Shown here: piece by piece, positions 27,956 to 36,394 of the stretch
How positions within the stretch are numbered: the stretch's first letter is position 1
Layout: every line of letters starts with the position of its first letter
NCBI GenBank assembly: GCA_905479015.1
Contig: CAJQKV010000012.1
Span: 62,001 to 126,000, forward strand
From: an uncultured Cyclobacteriaceae bacterium
Lineage (GTDB): Bacteria > Bacteroidota > Bacteroidia > Cytophagales > Cyclobacteriaceae
Direction of reading: 5' to 3'
Length of the DNA stretch: 64,000 nt
Made by a program: the position numbers and the translations under genes
The notes under the pieces: generated by a model
The model's input: the letters and a program-made list of their open reading frames with translations, nothing else
Database searches by the model: none
What the model was told of the DNA's origin: nothing

Positions 27956-28861
27956 CTAGTTTTCTATAATATTGGAGTCATCTGATTTTTTGGGAGGCTG
28001 GCCCCTCAAAACACTATTACCCCCATATAAGATTGATTGATCGAAATGCACGCCGTCAGACCAATCGCTTTCTTTCATATTTCCGCTTTGAGCATAAGCT
28101 TCAAGGGCATTTTGATAGCAGACGGCCTGAACAATTTCACTTGTAATACCCTTGTCTAACATGAGCTGAGCTGTTTTGGGAACAGACAAAGGATCACTGA
28201 CACCCCAATCAGCAGAGCTGTCTATAAATATTTTATTGGAGCCATATTTTTCGACGACGGCTACCATCCGTTCACTGCCCATTTTGGTATTGGGATAAAT
28301 GGTAAAAGCAGTCCAATAACCTCTTTCAAGCACTGATTCAACGGTTTCTTCATTATTATGATCGATGATTACGGTCGAAGGATCAATGCCATGCTCTTCC
28401 AATACATCCATACTTCTCAGGGTACCTCTTTTCTTATCTCTGTGAGGGGTGTGCACCAGTATGGGTAGTTCCAGTTCTTTTGCCAATTCAATTTGAACTC
28501 TAAAATATTTATCTTCAGCGGCCGTTTGATCATCATATCCAATCTCACCAATGGCAACGACATTGTCCTTAAGCGCGAAGAGTGGTAATAATTCCATGAC
28601 CTCTTCAGCCAAACTTTCATTATTGGCCTCCTTGGAGTTCAACCCAATAGTACAGTAATGTTTGATGCCAAATTGAGAAGCTCTGAAGGCTTCCCAACCG
28701 ACAATACTACTGAAGTAATCCTTAAAAGAGCCCACTTCAGTGCGAGGTTGACCTAACCAGAAGGCGGGTTCAATGATGGCCACTATACCTGCTTTTGACA
28801 TGGCTTCATAGTCATTGGTCGTACGAGAAGTCATGTGAATGTGGGGATCAATAAATTTCAT
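27956..28861 (-). CDS. eboB: EboB-like TatD-family metal hydrolase
   Basis: This 301-residue TIM-barrel metallohydrolase is of TatD type. The N-terminal HxH metal motif is DPHIHMTSRT, with LPILVHTPHR and IDHNNEETV later and the final Asp in FIDSSADWGVSDP. It follows eboA by 12 bp and precedes eboC by 7 bp. In ebo clusters this gene is EboB, a TatD-like hydrolase whose substrate is unknown. Residues for metal binding look intact, so it is likely active. Length is slightly above TatD DNases (about 260). Confidence 0.88.
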   Translation of the reverse strand: MKFIDPHIHMTSRTTNDYEAMSKAGIVAIIEPAFWLGQPRTEVGSFKDYFSSIVGWEAFRASQFGIKHYCTIGLNSKEANNESLAEEVMELLPLFALKDNVVAIGEIGYDDQTAAEDKYFRVQIELAKELELPILVHTPHRDKKRGTLRSMDVLEEHGIDPSTVIIDHNNEETVESVLERGYWTAFTIYPNTKMGSERMVAVVEKYGSNKIFIDSSADWGVSDPLSVPKTAQLMLDKGITSEIVQAVCYQNALEAYAQSGNMKESDWSDGVHFDQSILYGGNSVLRGQPPKKSDDSNIIEN

Positions 28862-28873
28862 ATCTCTTTATTA

Positions 28874-29743
28874 TTAAGCTTTTGATGCATTTTGTAAGGC
28901 TTGATTGTTATGCCAGAAATCGGATCCGATTTGATCCCAACTGATAGGTTCTATTTGTGTTGACTGCGAATTCAGCCATTGTTGGGCGGCATCTAAGTTA
29001 CTTTCTTGAATTAACTTGAGCATGGCCTTTTGATCTTGGGCGTTACCTTCAGCCATTTTTTTAATCATTTCCACAAATAGTTTCTCAGTTATGTAACCCG
29101 ATATCATGCGCCATAATTCTGGTGTTACCCGTCGTGATGCGGCCCAGCGTTCTCGGGCATAATCAAATAGTATATGAGCCAGCTTTTCATTTTTCCTTTG
29201 ATCTATATCTTTAATTTGGTAAATGGGGCGCTCCATAAAAACGGCTTTAAGGATCATTTGGTTCCATTCATCTTGACTGAAATAACTGGCAGGATAAGGA
29301 TTTTTAAGTGTAATGGCATCGAAAACATCTACTATATTGGTTCTAATTCCATTTACAACGATGGGAGCAAAATGACTAGCATTTTCTAAGTAAGGGATGG
29401 ATTTAAAAATGCTGATTTGCTCTCTGGTGTCTGCCACGGAGATCAGCTTAGTCAGGCTCTCTACGCTTAAAAGAGGATAATACATCAAAAGTGAGAAACG
29501 GCAGAGCTGATCTAATGTCCAATTTTCGATGTTAAATTCAGGATATTTTAACTGAATGATTTGAAGTTGTGATAGGCTTAGCTGAAGATGACCTCGAGGA
29601 ATTTTTTTATTTATCAGGGCAAATGAAATAAAAAAGTCTTGGTCAGTCTTGATTGAATGAAGTTTCTGATCCAACCAGCTTTTGGTTTTTTCGTCTTTGA
29701 GTTCATTTAAACAATATTCCTTTATCAATTCAGAGAGACGCAC
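28874..29743 (-). CDS. eboA: EboA-domain protein
   Basis: This 289-residue protein matches the EboA type: helical, no signal peptide, no catalytic motif recognised. It is rich in Leu and polar residues (LSQLQIIQLKYPEFNIENWTLDQLCRFSLLMYYPLL) and probably an all-helical scaffold. The ORF starts at a GTG (29741-29743); a stop codon lies seven codons upstream and no ATG lies between, so GTG is the likely start. It leads the eboABCDEF set. EboA has no known biochemical role. The identification rests on gene order and overall pattern. Confidence 0.85.
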   Translation of the reverse strand: MRLSELIKEYCLNELKDEKTKSWLDQKLHSIKTDQDFFISFALINKKIPRGHLQLSLSQLQIIQLKYPEFNIENWTLDQLCRFSLLMYYPLLSVESLTKLISVADTREQISIFKSIPYLENASHFAPIVVNGIRTNIVDVFDAITLKNPYPASYFSQDEWNQMILKAVFMERPIYQIKDIDQRKNEKLAHILFDYARERWAASRRVTPELWRMISGYITEKLFVEMIKKMAEGNAQDQKAMLKLIQESNLDAAQQWLNSQSTQIEPISWDQIGSDFWHNNQALQNASKA

Positions 29744-29911
29744 AGATTCATTTTTAAAAGGCTAGAGGATTAAGTCATGATGACTCAAACTAAAAACATA
29801 AAATTAATACAATTGCACTGGTTATATGAAGTTGAAATAAGATTTTCAGTACTCAGACCTAAATATATTTATGATGAGGAGTACCCCGCTTTTCAGAGGT
29901 TCTAACTTTCA

Positions 29912-30529
29912 TCAGTTGACCCATGGAACTCCTAGTTCAATGAGTTCCTGTTTGGATAATTGAATACTATTCACTTCCATTGAAATGCGAGTTAAGGGTT
30001 GGTCCAGCGTATCCGTTGGCATTTCAGCGATACGGTCCAGGACGTCAAAACCTTTAAAGAGTTGCCCAAAAATCATATAGTTGTCATCGAGGCGAGGGAT
30101 GCCATTTCGATCATGAACGATGTATAACTGACAACCGGCAGATAGTTTTGATGGATTATTATCTCTTCCTGCACCTACGGCTCCATAAATATGGCGAATG
30201 TTGGGTTGAAATTCGGGAGCTATTAAATAGGGTGAAGCTTTAAATCCATCGGGCGTATCTGGACAGCCACCTTGGATAACAAAGTTTTTTATTACTCGAT
30301 TAAAGGTAAGGGTATCCCAATATTGTTTTTTGGCAAGCGAGAGAAAACTTTTTTTATGCTTGGGGGTTTCTTCATAAAGCCAAAATAACATCTCACCATA
30401 AGGTGTTTTGATTTGACCTATGTCATAATATTTTGAAGAGTACGGAACACAACTGGCAAAGAGTCCCATGACCAATAAAAGAAAACCAGCTTTACGTAAG
30501 TTAGAAATTCTAGTGGGTACAGGTGTCAT
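29912..30529 (-). CDS. Lipoprotein cyclophilin-type peptidyl-prolyl isomerase
   Basis: This cyclophilin catalyses cis-trans isomerisation of Xaa-Pro bonds, probably in the periplasm or at the outer membrane. From the Met at 30529 (MTPVPTRISNLRKAG) the protein is 205 residues. The signal ends in a lipobox, LFASC, and the cyclophilin domain follows, with FNRVIKNFVIQGGCPDTPDGF, GAVGAGRDNNPS and SAGCQLYIVHD. An open frame continues 36 codons upstream, but that would remove the signal from the N-terminus and overlap the previous gene. It lies 4 bp after the TIM-barrel isomerase gene and is on the strand of the ebo cluster. Confidence 0.9.
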   Translation of the reverse strand: MTPVPTRISNLRKAGFLLLVMGLFASCVPYSSKYYDIGQIKTPYGEMLFWLYEETPKHKKSFLSLAKKQYWDTLTFNRVIKNFVIQGGCPDTPDGFKASPYLIAPEFQPNIRHIYGAVGAGRDNNPSKLSAGCQLYIVHDRNGIPRLDDNYMIFGQLFKGFDVLDRIAEMPTDTLDQPLTRISMEVNSIQLSKQELIELGVPWVN

Positions 30530-30533
30530 ACCC

Positions 30534-31403
30534 TTAAATATCACAAATTTCAATACCTTTTTTAAGGGAGGCCAAGGCATCCTGTTGTTTGGGTATAAAT
30601 TCTTGTGCCACATGACCAGTAAATCCAGTATCCGCAATGGCCTTCATAATGGCCGGATAATACAGCTCTTGGGTTTCATCTATTTCGTTTCTTCCGGGTA
30701 CGCCTGCGGTATGATAATGACTGATGTAGTCCTTGCGTTTTTGGATGGTAGCGATGACGTCGCCTTCCATAATCTGCATGTGATAAATATCGTACAAGAG
30801 TTTGAAGTTGGGGCTGCCTAATTTATCAGCCAAAGCGACCCCCCATTCGGTATGGTCACAGAGGTAATCTTGGTGATCTACCTTTGAATTGAGCAATTCC
30901 ATAGTTAAAACAATATTATTTTTTTCTGCTAATTTCACGACTGGATCCAGTCCTTTTGCACAGATCTCCAAACCGGCTGCATCCGAAAGACCATTGCGAT
31001 TACCTGAAAAGCAAATGATATTTTTTAAACCTGCATCAGCCGCTTTTGGAAAGGATGCTTTATACTCTTTTAAAAGGTTTTTATGATTTTGAGGATCACT
31101 GAACCCATTGATAATACCCATTTGACTGCCATAAGCCATGGCACATGTCAGGTCATATTTTTGTGCCGTAGCCCACTGCTCAGCGGTCAGTAAATCAATT
31201 GAACTGATACCAATGTTTTTGGCAAATTCACAAAGTTCTTCTAATTCAAATTGATTAAAGCACCACTCACATACCGAGTGATTGATTCTTTGAGAAAGGG
31301 GTTCGATTTCGTTACTGCCCGAAGAAACAGTAGGTAAACCCATGAAACCTAATGTAGCCAAACCTGATAAGTTTTTAAGTGCTCGTTTTCTTGTAATTTT
31401 CAT
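30534..31403 (-). CDS. Exported TIM-barrel sugar isomerase/hydroxypyruvate isomerase-like protein
   Basis: This 289-residue protein is a xylose-isomerase-like TIM barrel, often labelled hydroxypyruvate isomerase. The N-terminus ITRKRALKNLSGLATLGFMG resembles a Tat-like signal with an imperfect twin-arginine (RKR). The barrel includes CEWCFNQFELEELCEFAKN, LTMELLNSKVDHQ with the metal Glu, and LLYDIYHMQIMEGD. It is probably periplasmic and acts on a sugar acid or aldose. It forms a unit with the cyclophilin gene 4 bp downstream and lies upstream of ebo. Any link to the ebo product is speculation. Confidence 0.85.
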   Translation of the reverse strand: MKITRKRALKNLSGLATLGFMGLPTVSSGSNEIEPLSQRINHSVCEWCFNQFELEELCEFAKNIGISSIDLLTAEQWATAQKYDLTCAMAYGSQMGIINGFSDPQNHKNLLKEYKASFPKAADAGLKNIICFSGNRNGLSDAAGLEICAKGLDPVVKLAEKNNIVLTMELLNSKVDHQDYLCDHTEWGVALADKLGSPNFKLLYDIYHMQIMEGDVIATIQKRKDYISHYHTAGVPGRNEIDETQELYYPAIMKAIADTGFTGHVAQEFIPKQQDALASLKKGIEICDI

Positions 31404-31520
31404 TGCAGTTGTTTTTTAGAGAGAATGGATGAAGACAATAAACCCTCCCAATCTTTAAATTAAACAAAAAACAAGAAGGAATGCGGTTATATTTTAAAAA
31501 TTTACATAGCATTGCCGCTT

Positions 31521-32336
31521 ATGATGAAAAGTATGATTACCCTACTTTCCTTTATCTTCCCTGATTTTTTTGTAAAAAAAGCGTATCAGCAATTGACCCA
31601 TCCCAAATTTTATCCTTATCGAGCACATGAGAAAGATATTTTAGAGGCTGCTCTCGTTACTGATTATACCTTTAAAAAGGGCAATATAAAAATGTATAAA
31701 TGGTCTGGGGGACCAAAAAAAATTCTTGTAATCCATGGCTGGGAGGGACGAGTCACTCATTTCTCCATGTTGATTCAACATTTAATAAAAGCGGGTTATA
31801 CCGTTTATGGTTTTGACGCACCAAGTCATGGATTAAGCGATAAAGTAGAAACAAGTCTATTTGATTTCATCGACTTAGTAGGTGAAATGATTGCGCGTGT
31901 TCAGCCAGCCATTGCGATAAGCCATTCATTTGGTGCGGTAGCCACTACGTATTCATTAGCTCAGAATAGTCATTTGCAACTTGATAAATATGTGCTGATT
32001 ACCTGCCCCGACAAGTTTCTTGAGCGAATCGAAGCCGTGGCCCATGATTTTGGCTTATCTAAAGGGATTGTTGATAAACTGATTATTAAAATTGAGCAAG
32101 ATTATAATTTAGATGTTGGGAGATTAAATGTCAGTGAGTTTGTCAAGGAGGTAAAAGTAAGAAAAGCTTATATTCTGCATGACCAAGATGACCGACAACT
32201 CCCTTTGAGTCAGGCCATGCATGTCCATGAAAACTGGTCAAATTCAGCGCTTGAAATAGTACGAGGGACCGGGCATTTTAAGATATTACAGGATGAAGGA
32301 GTGATTGCAAAAATCCTTAATTTTTCAGCAAGCTAA
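31521..32336 (+). CDS. Alpha/beta hydrolase
   Basis: This alpha/beta-hydrolase is about 271 residues from ATG 31521 (a TTG at 31512 extends the frame but is less likely). It shows ILVIHGWEGRVTHFSMLIQHL with the oxyanion His-Gly, the nucleophile elbow AISHSFGAVAT with Ser in SHSFG, a late acid segment (LHDQDDRQLP) and GTGHFKIL with the catalytic His. Substrate unknown; the SHSFG elbow fits a carboxylesterase or lipase-like role. No signal peptide is clear, though the N-terminus is hydrophobic. It is divergent from the exported isomerase and convergent with the VanZ gene. Confidence 0.85.
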   Translation: MMKSMITLLSFIFPDFFVKKAYQQLTHPKFYPYRAHEKDILEAALVTDYTFKKGNIKMYKWSGGPKKILVIHGWEGRVTHFSMLIQHLIKAGYTVYGFDAPSHGLSDKVETSLFDFIDLVGEMIARVQPAIAISHSFGAVATTYSLAQNSHLQLDKYVLITCPDKFLERIEAVAHDFGLSKGIVDKLIIKIEQDYNLDVGRLNVSEFVKEVKVRKAYILHDQDDRQLPLSQAMHVHENWSNSALEIVRGTGHFKILQDEGVIAKILNFSAS

Positions 32337-32366
32337 AGTGAATGCCGATAAAAACTTCATGCCTCC

Positions 32367-32756
32367 TCACGATACCCTAGTTCTATTTTTAATGAATCGC
32401 CTACTGAGCCTTCCTATCGCAAATCCCGAAAAAATTCCAAGCGTATTGGCAAGGAAGTCGAACCATTCTCCAGATCGATTGACATAGGGTTGAATCAGTT
32501 CAATGGAGCCACTGAGCAAAATCATAAAAAGCAAATACAAGCGGGTGTATTTGGGGTGCGCATAAGCAAGGGGGAGTGCTAAGGATAGATAGGCAATAAA
32601 ATGGTAAAGTTTATCGGCTCCTTCACCCATCTTGGGTAGCTGAGGCAAGGGATACAAGCTTAAAAACAATATTATTAATAGTAAGGGGATCGTCATGTGC
32701 CTCCAGAAGCGTAGGATCATTTGATCAATGGAGGTGAGTAGGTTTGATTTAGTCAT
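32367..32756 (-). CDS. VanZ-family membrane protein
   Basis: This 129-residue protein has about four transmembrane helices of the VanZ-like type (PF04892). It has DKLYHFIAYLSLALPLAYAH in the first half and the charged loop GSIELIQPYVNRSGEWFDFLANTLGIFSG near the end. The conserved His and Glu/Asn positions of the family are present. In this phylum the family is a common single-copy membrane protein of unknown function. It stands alone, convergent with the alpha/beta hydrolase and upstream of tRNA-Asp on the same strand. The name VanZ does not imply glycopeptide resistance. Confidence 0.85.
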   Translation of the reverse strand: MTKSNLLTSIDQMILRFWRHMTIPLLLIILFLSLYPLPQLPKMGEGADKLYHFIAYLSLALPLAYAHPKYTRLYLLFMILLSGSIELIQPYVNRSGEWFDFLANTLGIFSGFAIGRLSRRFIKNRTRVS

Positions 32757-32997
32757 TAAATAAGGCTGATCTCGTCCATAATTTCTGATAAATGCATTTC
32801 ACATGCAAATAAAGGTTATTCGAGATGTAAATTTATTAACCTGTCAAATTAATTCAATTCTAACAACTAATAGGTTGTCTATTCAATCATAAAGAAAGAG
32901 AAGCACCTCAATGTAGCGGTAAAATGTCTCATTTCAGTTTATGAAAAGCCTGTTTGGTCCAAATCACAATAGATGAGATAATATCGATTTAAACTAT

Positions 32998-33030
32998 AAA
33001 AAAAGTCCTCAACTATGTTGAAGACTTTTT
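32998..33030 (-). terminator. Intrinsic terminator after tRNA-Asp
   Basis: On the minus strand, AAAAAGTC and TCAAC pair with GTTGA and GACTTTTT with one G-U pair, around the loop ATA. A T run follows, about 10 nt after the tRNA 3' end. It reads better on the minus strand, where the C-A mismatch becomes G-U. Confidence 0.75.
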
Positions 33031-33039
33031 AAATCAATG

Positions 33040-33113
33040 CGGTCTGGACCGGGCTCGAACCGGCGACCTCCTGCGTGACAGGCAGGCATTCTAACCAACT
33101 GAACTACCAAACC
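33040..33113 (-). tRNA. tRNA-Asp (anticodon GUC)
   Basis: On the minus strand a normal cloverleaf is seen, with acceptor GGTTTGG/CCAGACC, anticodon loop CTGTCAC giving GUC, and T loop TTCGAGC. The discriminator is G73, as expected for tRNA-Asp. No CCA is encoded. It has a promoter just upstream and a terminator just downstream, so it is a monocistronic tRNA. Confidence 0.97.
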
Positions 33114-33123
33114 ATTTGAGTTG

Positions 33124-33154
33124 CAAACTTATACTCTTATCACATCTTTTACAA
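33124..33154 (-). promoter_or_regulatory. tRNA-Asp promoter
   Basis: On the minus strand a TTG (-33, 33152-33154) and TAAGTTTG (-7, 33124-33131) are separated by 20 bp, a good match to the Bacteroidota consensus. Predicted transcription starts within a few bases of the mature tRNA 5' end. Confidence 0.75.
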
Positions 33155-33254
33155 TAAGCAAAGCCATATTATTTTGAAATTTTGCGATCTTTGTATCGAA
33201 GTGATAAAATCCCATAGTTTAAACTAAATTTAAGGCTTAAAATAATATAATTAT

Positions 33255-34199
33255 ATGTTGCTTGACTTTGAAAAACCCATTTCAGAATTAGAATCGAAAC
33301 TCAATGACATGAAACAACTTGCTGTTGAAAGTGATGTCGATGTTTCTCTAGCGATTAAGAAACTTGAGGAAAATATTATTTCGTTGAAGAATGATACTTT
33401 TAAAAATTTGACCAGATGGCAGCGAATACAACTTTCAAGACATCCGGATAGACCCTACACACTGGATTATATTTATGAAATCACTTCTGAGTTCATTGAG
33501 TTGCATGGTGATCGTAATGTGGGAGATGATCGGGCGGTTGTGGGGGGCTTTGCGGAGATTGACGGTGAAACCATCATGATCATTGGCCAGCAAAAAGGCA
33601 GAAATACCAAGCAGCGACAAGAAAGAAACTTTGGGATGGCAAACCCTGAGGGGTATAGAAAGGCCCTTCGCCTTATGAAGCTGGCTGAAAAGTTCAACAA
33701 ACCGATTGTTACGCTGATCGATACACCGGGAGCCTTTCCGGGTATAGAAGCTGAAGAAAGAGGTCAGGGTGAAGCCATAGCTAAAAACTTGAAAGAAATG
33801 TTTACCCTCAAAGTCCCTGTAATTTGTGTAGTTATTGGAGAGGGGGCATCTGGGGGTGCCTTGGGGATTGCTATTGGAGACAAAGTACTCATGATGGAAA
33901 ATGCTTGGTATTCTGTAATTTCTCCCGAAAACTGTTCAACTATATTGTGGAGAAGTTGGGATTATAAGGAACAAGCGGCAGATGTATTGAAACCTACGGC
34001 AAAAGACATGTTAAAACTTAAGCTCATCGACGGAATCATAAAAGAGCCATTAGGGGGTGCGCATACCAACCTGCAGGAGAGTGCTGTTTTCTTGAAGAAA
34101 GCTCTAATGAGTAACCTTGAAACATTAAAAAAGAAATCTTCGGAAGAGCGTATTGCCGACAGAATGGATAAGTTTGGATCCATGGGCGTTTATAGCTAA
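33255..34199 (+). CDS. accA: Acetyl-CoA carboxylase carboxyltransferase subunit alpha
   Basis: This 314-residue AccA forms the carboxyltransferase with AccD and makes malonyl-CoA for fatty-acid synthesis. The N-terminal helical region is followed by the crotonase-like core, with [60 protein letters not shown] and [17 protein letters not shown]. Length matches bacterial AccA (about 315-320). It has its own upstream region beside tRNA-Asp and is followed 11 bp later by a patatin-like gene. Clustering with lipid genes is consistent with membrane lipid synthesis. Confidence 0.98.
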   Translation: MLLDFEKPISELESKLNDMKQLAVESDVDVSLAIKKLEENIISLKNDTFKNLTRWQRIQLSRHPDRPYTLDYIYEITSEFIELHGDRNVGDDRAVVGGFAEIDGETIMIIGQQKGRNTKQRQERNFGMANPEGYRKALRLMKLAEKFNKPIVTLIDTPGAFPGIEAEERGQGEAIAKNLKEMFTLKVPVICVVIGEGASGGALGIAIGDKVLMMENAWYSVISPENCSTILWRSWDYKEQAADVLKPTAKDMLKLKLIDGIIKEPLGGAHTNLQESAVFLKKALMSNLETLKKKSSEERIADRMDKFGSMGVYS

Positions 34200-34210
34200 T
34201 GCCTTGAACA

Positions 34211-35011
34211 ATGGTCAGATCTCGTGAAGGAAACAGCATCGGTCTGGCCCTGTCTGGAGGAGGGTGTCGCAGTGTTGCTCATTTAGGTATGATGCAAGCG
34301 CTTATTGAACAAGGGTTTTCTTTCAGTCGGATTGCTGGAAGCAGTGCGGGCGCAATCATCGGTGCGTTGTATTGTCAAGGTATCATGCCCAAAGAAATTT
34401 TGAAAATTCTCAATAACCTCAATTACTTTAGCTTTTTTAGACCAGCTTTGAATTGGCAGGCCCTTTTAAACTTAGAGAAAGTCATTGACTTTCTAAGTAT
34501 TCATCTCCCCATAGATGATTTTTCATCTCTTCATACCCCATTGGTGGTAGTTGCTACTGATTTGAAGAAAGGGAAAATTAAATATTTTAAAAAAGGGAAA
34601 TTATGGAGAACCTTGATAGCATCTTGTAGTATTCCTGTAGTTTTTAGTCCTGTAAAAATTAAGGGTACTGCTTATGTTGATGGAGGTTTATTAAATAACT
34701 TACCGATTGAGCCTTTGAAAAAAAAATGCAATTATGTGATCGGTCTGCATTGCAATCCCATAGGCATAATACGGACCAGAGTAAATTGGAAAAAGCAACT
34801 CGAGCGTTCTTGGCTCTTGGCCATTTCTTCTAGAGATCGACTTAAAATAAAAAAAATAGATTTATTTTGGGAGCCTCCTGAATTATCCAGCTATCATGTT
34901 TTTAATTTTAAGAGGCTAGATACAATATTTGAGATAGGGTATGATTATGCCTTACAGCAGTTGAGGAAGGGGAAATCTGAATTTTTAATAAATAGTTATG
35001 TTCGAAATTAA
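34211..35011 (+). CDS. Patatin-like phospholipase
   Basis: This 266-residue patatin-family lipid acyl hydrolase has the oxyanion motif GGGCRS (residues 16-21), the GSSAG nucleophile elbow with Ser, and a DGG dyad motif (YVDGGLLNNLP). It probably hydrolyses acyl esters of phospholipids or other membrane lipids in the cytoplasm; no signal peptide is visible. Its end overlaps the following acyltransferase gene by 14 bp, and accA lies 11 bp upstream, so it belongs to a lipid-related transcription unit. Catalytic residues look intact. Substrate is unknown. Confidence 0.9.
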   Translation: MVRSREGNSIGLALSGGGCRSVAHLGMMQALIEQGFSFSRIAGSSAGAIIGALYCQGIMPKEILKILNNLNYFSFFRPALNWQALLNLEKVIDFLSIHLPIDDFSSLHTPLVVVATDLKKGKIKYFKKGKLWRTLIASCSIPVVFSPVKIKGTAYVDGGLLNNLPIEPLKKKCNYVIGLHCNPIGIIRTRVNWKKQLERSWLLAISSRDRLKIKKIDLFWEPPELSSYHVFNFKRLDTIFEIGYDYALQQLRKGKSEFLINSYVRN

Positions 35012-35552
35012 ACGGAATTTTTTTAAATTTTGCTTTTGGATTTTGGGATGGAAAGTAGTGGGAAATCCTCCTAAGATCAAAAAGTATATGATTACTGTGG
35101 CTCCTCATACGAGTGGATGGGATTTTTTAGTGGGTATTGCTGCAAAAAATATTGTCAGATTAGAAGGTCAGTTTTTGGGGAAAAAATCTCTATTTGACCT
35201 TCCCGTTGTTGGACAAGTAATGCGTTACTGTGGGGGGCACCCCGTAAATCGTACCACCAAGTCAAATGTTGTGGATAATGTCGCTGAACTGTTTCAAAAA
35301 AATGAAGAATTTGTGATGGTCATTGCTCCGGAAGGAACCAGAACTTATCAAAAAGAGTGGAAGACAGGATTCTATTTTATTGCGTTGAAAGCAAAGGTAC
35401 CCATTGTCATGGCCGGTTTTGATTTTAAACGAAAACTCGTTGAGCTCAAAGAGCCATTCATGCCCACTGGGGATGTGGTAAAAGACATCGAAATGATGAA
35501 GGGATACTATAAAACAATAACTGGGAAGTATCCAGAATTGGGGGTTCATTGA
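34998..35552 (+). CDS. PlsC-like 1-acylglycerol-3-phosphate acyltransferase
   Basis: This 184-residue PlsC-type acyltransferase has the catalytic HxxxxD motif (HTSGWD), then motif PEGTR in IAPEGTRTYQKEWKTGFY. A short N-terminal hydrophobic stretch may anchor it to the inner membrane. It transfers an acyl group to a lysophospholipid or related acceptor. The small size is typical of the short PlsC-like clade of Bacteroidota and not of the main PlsC, so its role may be lipid remodelling. It overlaps the patatin gene by 14 bp, suggesting deacylation and reacylation are coupled. Confidence 0.88.
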   Translation: MFEIKRNFFKFCFWILGWKVVGNPPKIKKYMITVAPHTSGWDFLVGIAAKNIVRLEGQFLGKKSLFDLPVVGQVMRYCGGHPVNRTTKSNVVDNVAELFQKNEEFVMVIAPEGTRTYQKEWKTGFYFIALKAKVPIVMAGFDFKRKLVELKEPFMPTGDVVKDIEMMKGYYKTITGKYPELGVH

Positions 35553-35590
35553 TCATGAACTACCCCTTTAATACTTTTATAATAAATTAA

Positions 35591-36388
35591 CTACTCCTTC
35601 TTAGCCGCCGCCTTCTTAGTAGTGGCTCGCTTCGTTCTTCTTTTGGGCACTACTTCAGGCTCAATGACTTCGATTACATCTGCTAAGATTCTACCGCAAT
35701 GCTCGCAAATAATGATTTTTTTCTTTTCTCTAACTTCAGCTTGCTTTTGAGCAGGGACGATGTTAAAACATCCTCCGCAAGCATCTCGATTCACCGGTAC
35801 TACAGCGAGTCCATTTCGCATATTTTTTCTGGTACGCTCATAAGATACGAGTAGCCGTGCATCAGCTTTTTTCGCCAAAGATTCCCTTGACTTCAGATAT
35901 TTTTTTTCATCCTCTTCTGATTCAGCAGTAATGGTTGAAAGTTCTTTTTTCTTGGCGACAAGATCCTTTTCTCTTTCTTCTAGACGATGCTTGGTTTCTT
36001 CTATCTCTGTGTTCTTCAGTTCAATTTTACCATACGCCTCTTTGATCTTCTTTTCAAGAATTTGGATTTCAAGATGCTGTAATTCCATTTCTTTAGTAAT
36101 GGCATCATATTCTCGATTGTTTCGAACATTCATCTGCTGTTCTTCATATTTTTTTATGAATCTCTCAGCATCTTTGATGGCCGTTTTGTTGTTTTCAATC
36201 AGGCTTTCGACATCATTCAAGTCTTGATTTTGTTTTTCAACTCTTGTTTGATAACCTGTTATCTCATCTTCAAGATCCATTACTTCTTCAGGAAGTGCAC
36301 CTCTGATCTTGATTAATTCATCTAGATCGATGTCAATTTTTTGTAATTTAGATAATGCCTCTAATTTTTTTGCTACCGAATGTTCCAT
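35591..36388 (-). CDS. C4-type zinc ribbon coiled-coil protein (DUF164/CdsZ-like)
   Basis: This 265-residue protein is mostly a long coiled coil (residues about 20-180, heptad-rich with many Glu/Lys), followed by a zinc ribbon with CGGC and CEHCG cysteine pairs (about 200-240) and a lysine-rich tail ending ATTKKAAAKKE. The family (DUF164) is widespread, and Bacteroidota copies usually sit next to a Nif3-like gene, as here with 6 bp between them. The biochemical role is not established; some relatives bind nucleic acids or chaperone-like partners. Both cysteine pairs are intact. Confidence 0.88.
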   Translation of the reverse strand: MEHSVAKKLEALSKLQKIDIDLDELIKIRGALPEEVMDLEDEITGYQTRVEKQNQDLNDVESLIENNKTAIKDAERFIKKYEEQQMNVRNNREYDAITKEMELQHLEIQILEKKIKEAYGKIELKNTEIEETKHRLEEREKDLVAKKKELSTITAESEEDEKKYLKSRESLAKKADARLLVSYERTRKNMRNGLAVVPVNRDACGGCFNIVPAQKQAEVREKKKIIICEHCGRILADVIEVIEPEVVPKRRTKRATTKKAAAKKE

Positions 36389-36394
36389 GCAGAA

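Noticed and set aside
30468-30821. 117-aa open frame on the plus strand
   Set aside because: It is antisense to the cyclophilin and TIM-barrel genes.
32367-32756. Glycopeptide-resistance gene vanZ
   Set aside because: Only the general VanZ-like membrane family is present; no van operon genes are around it.
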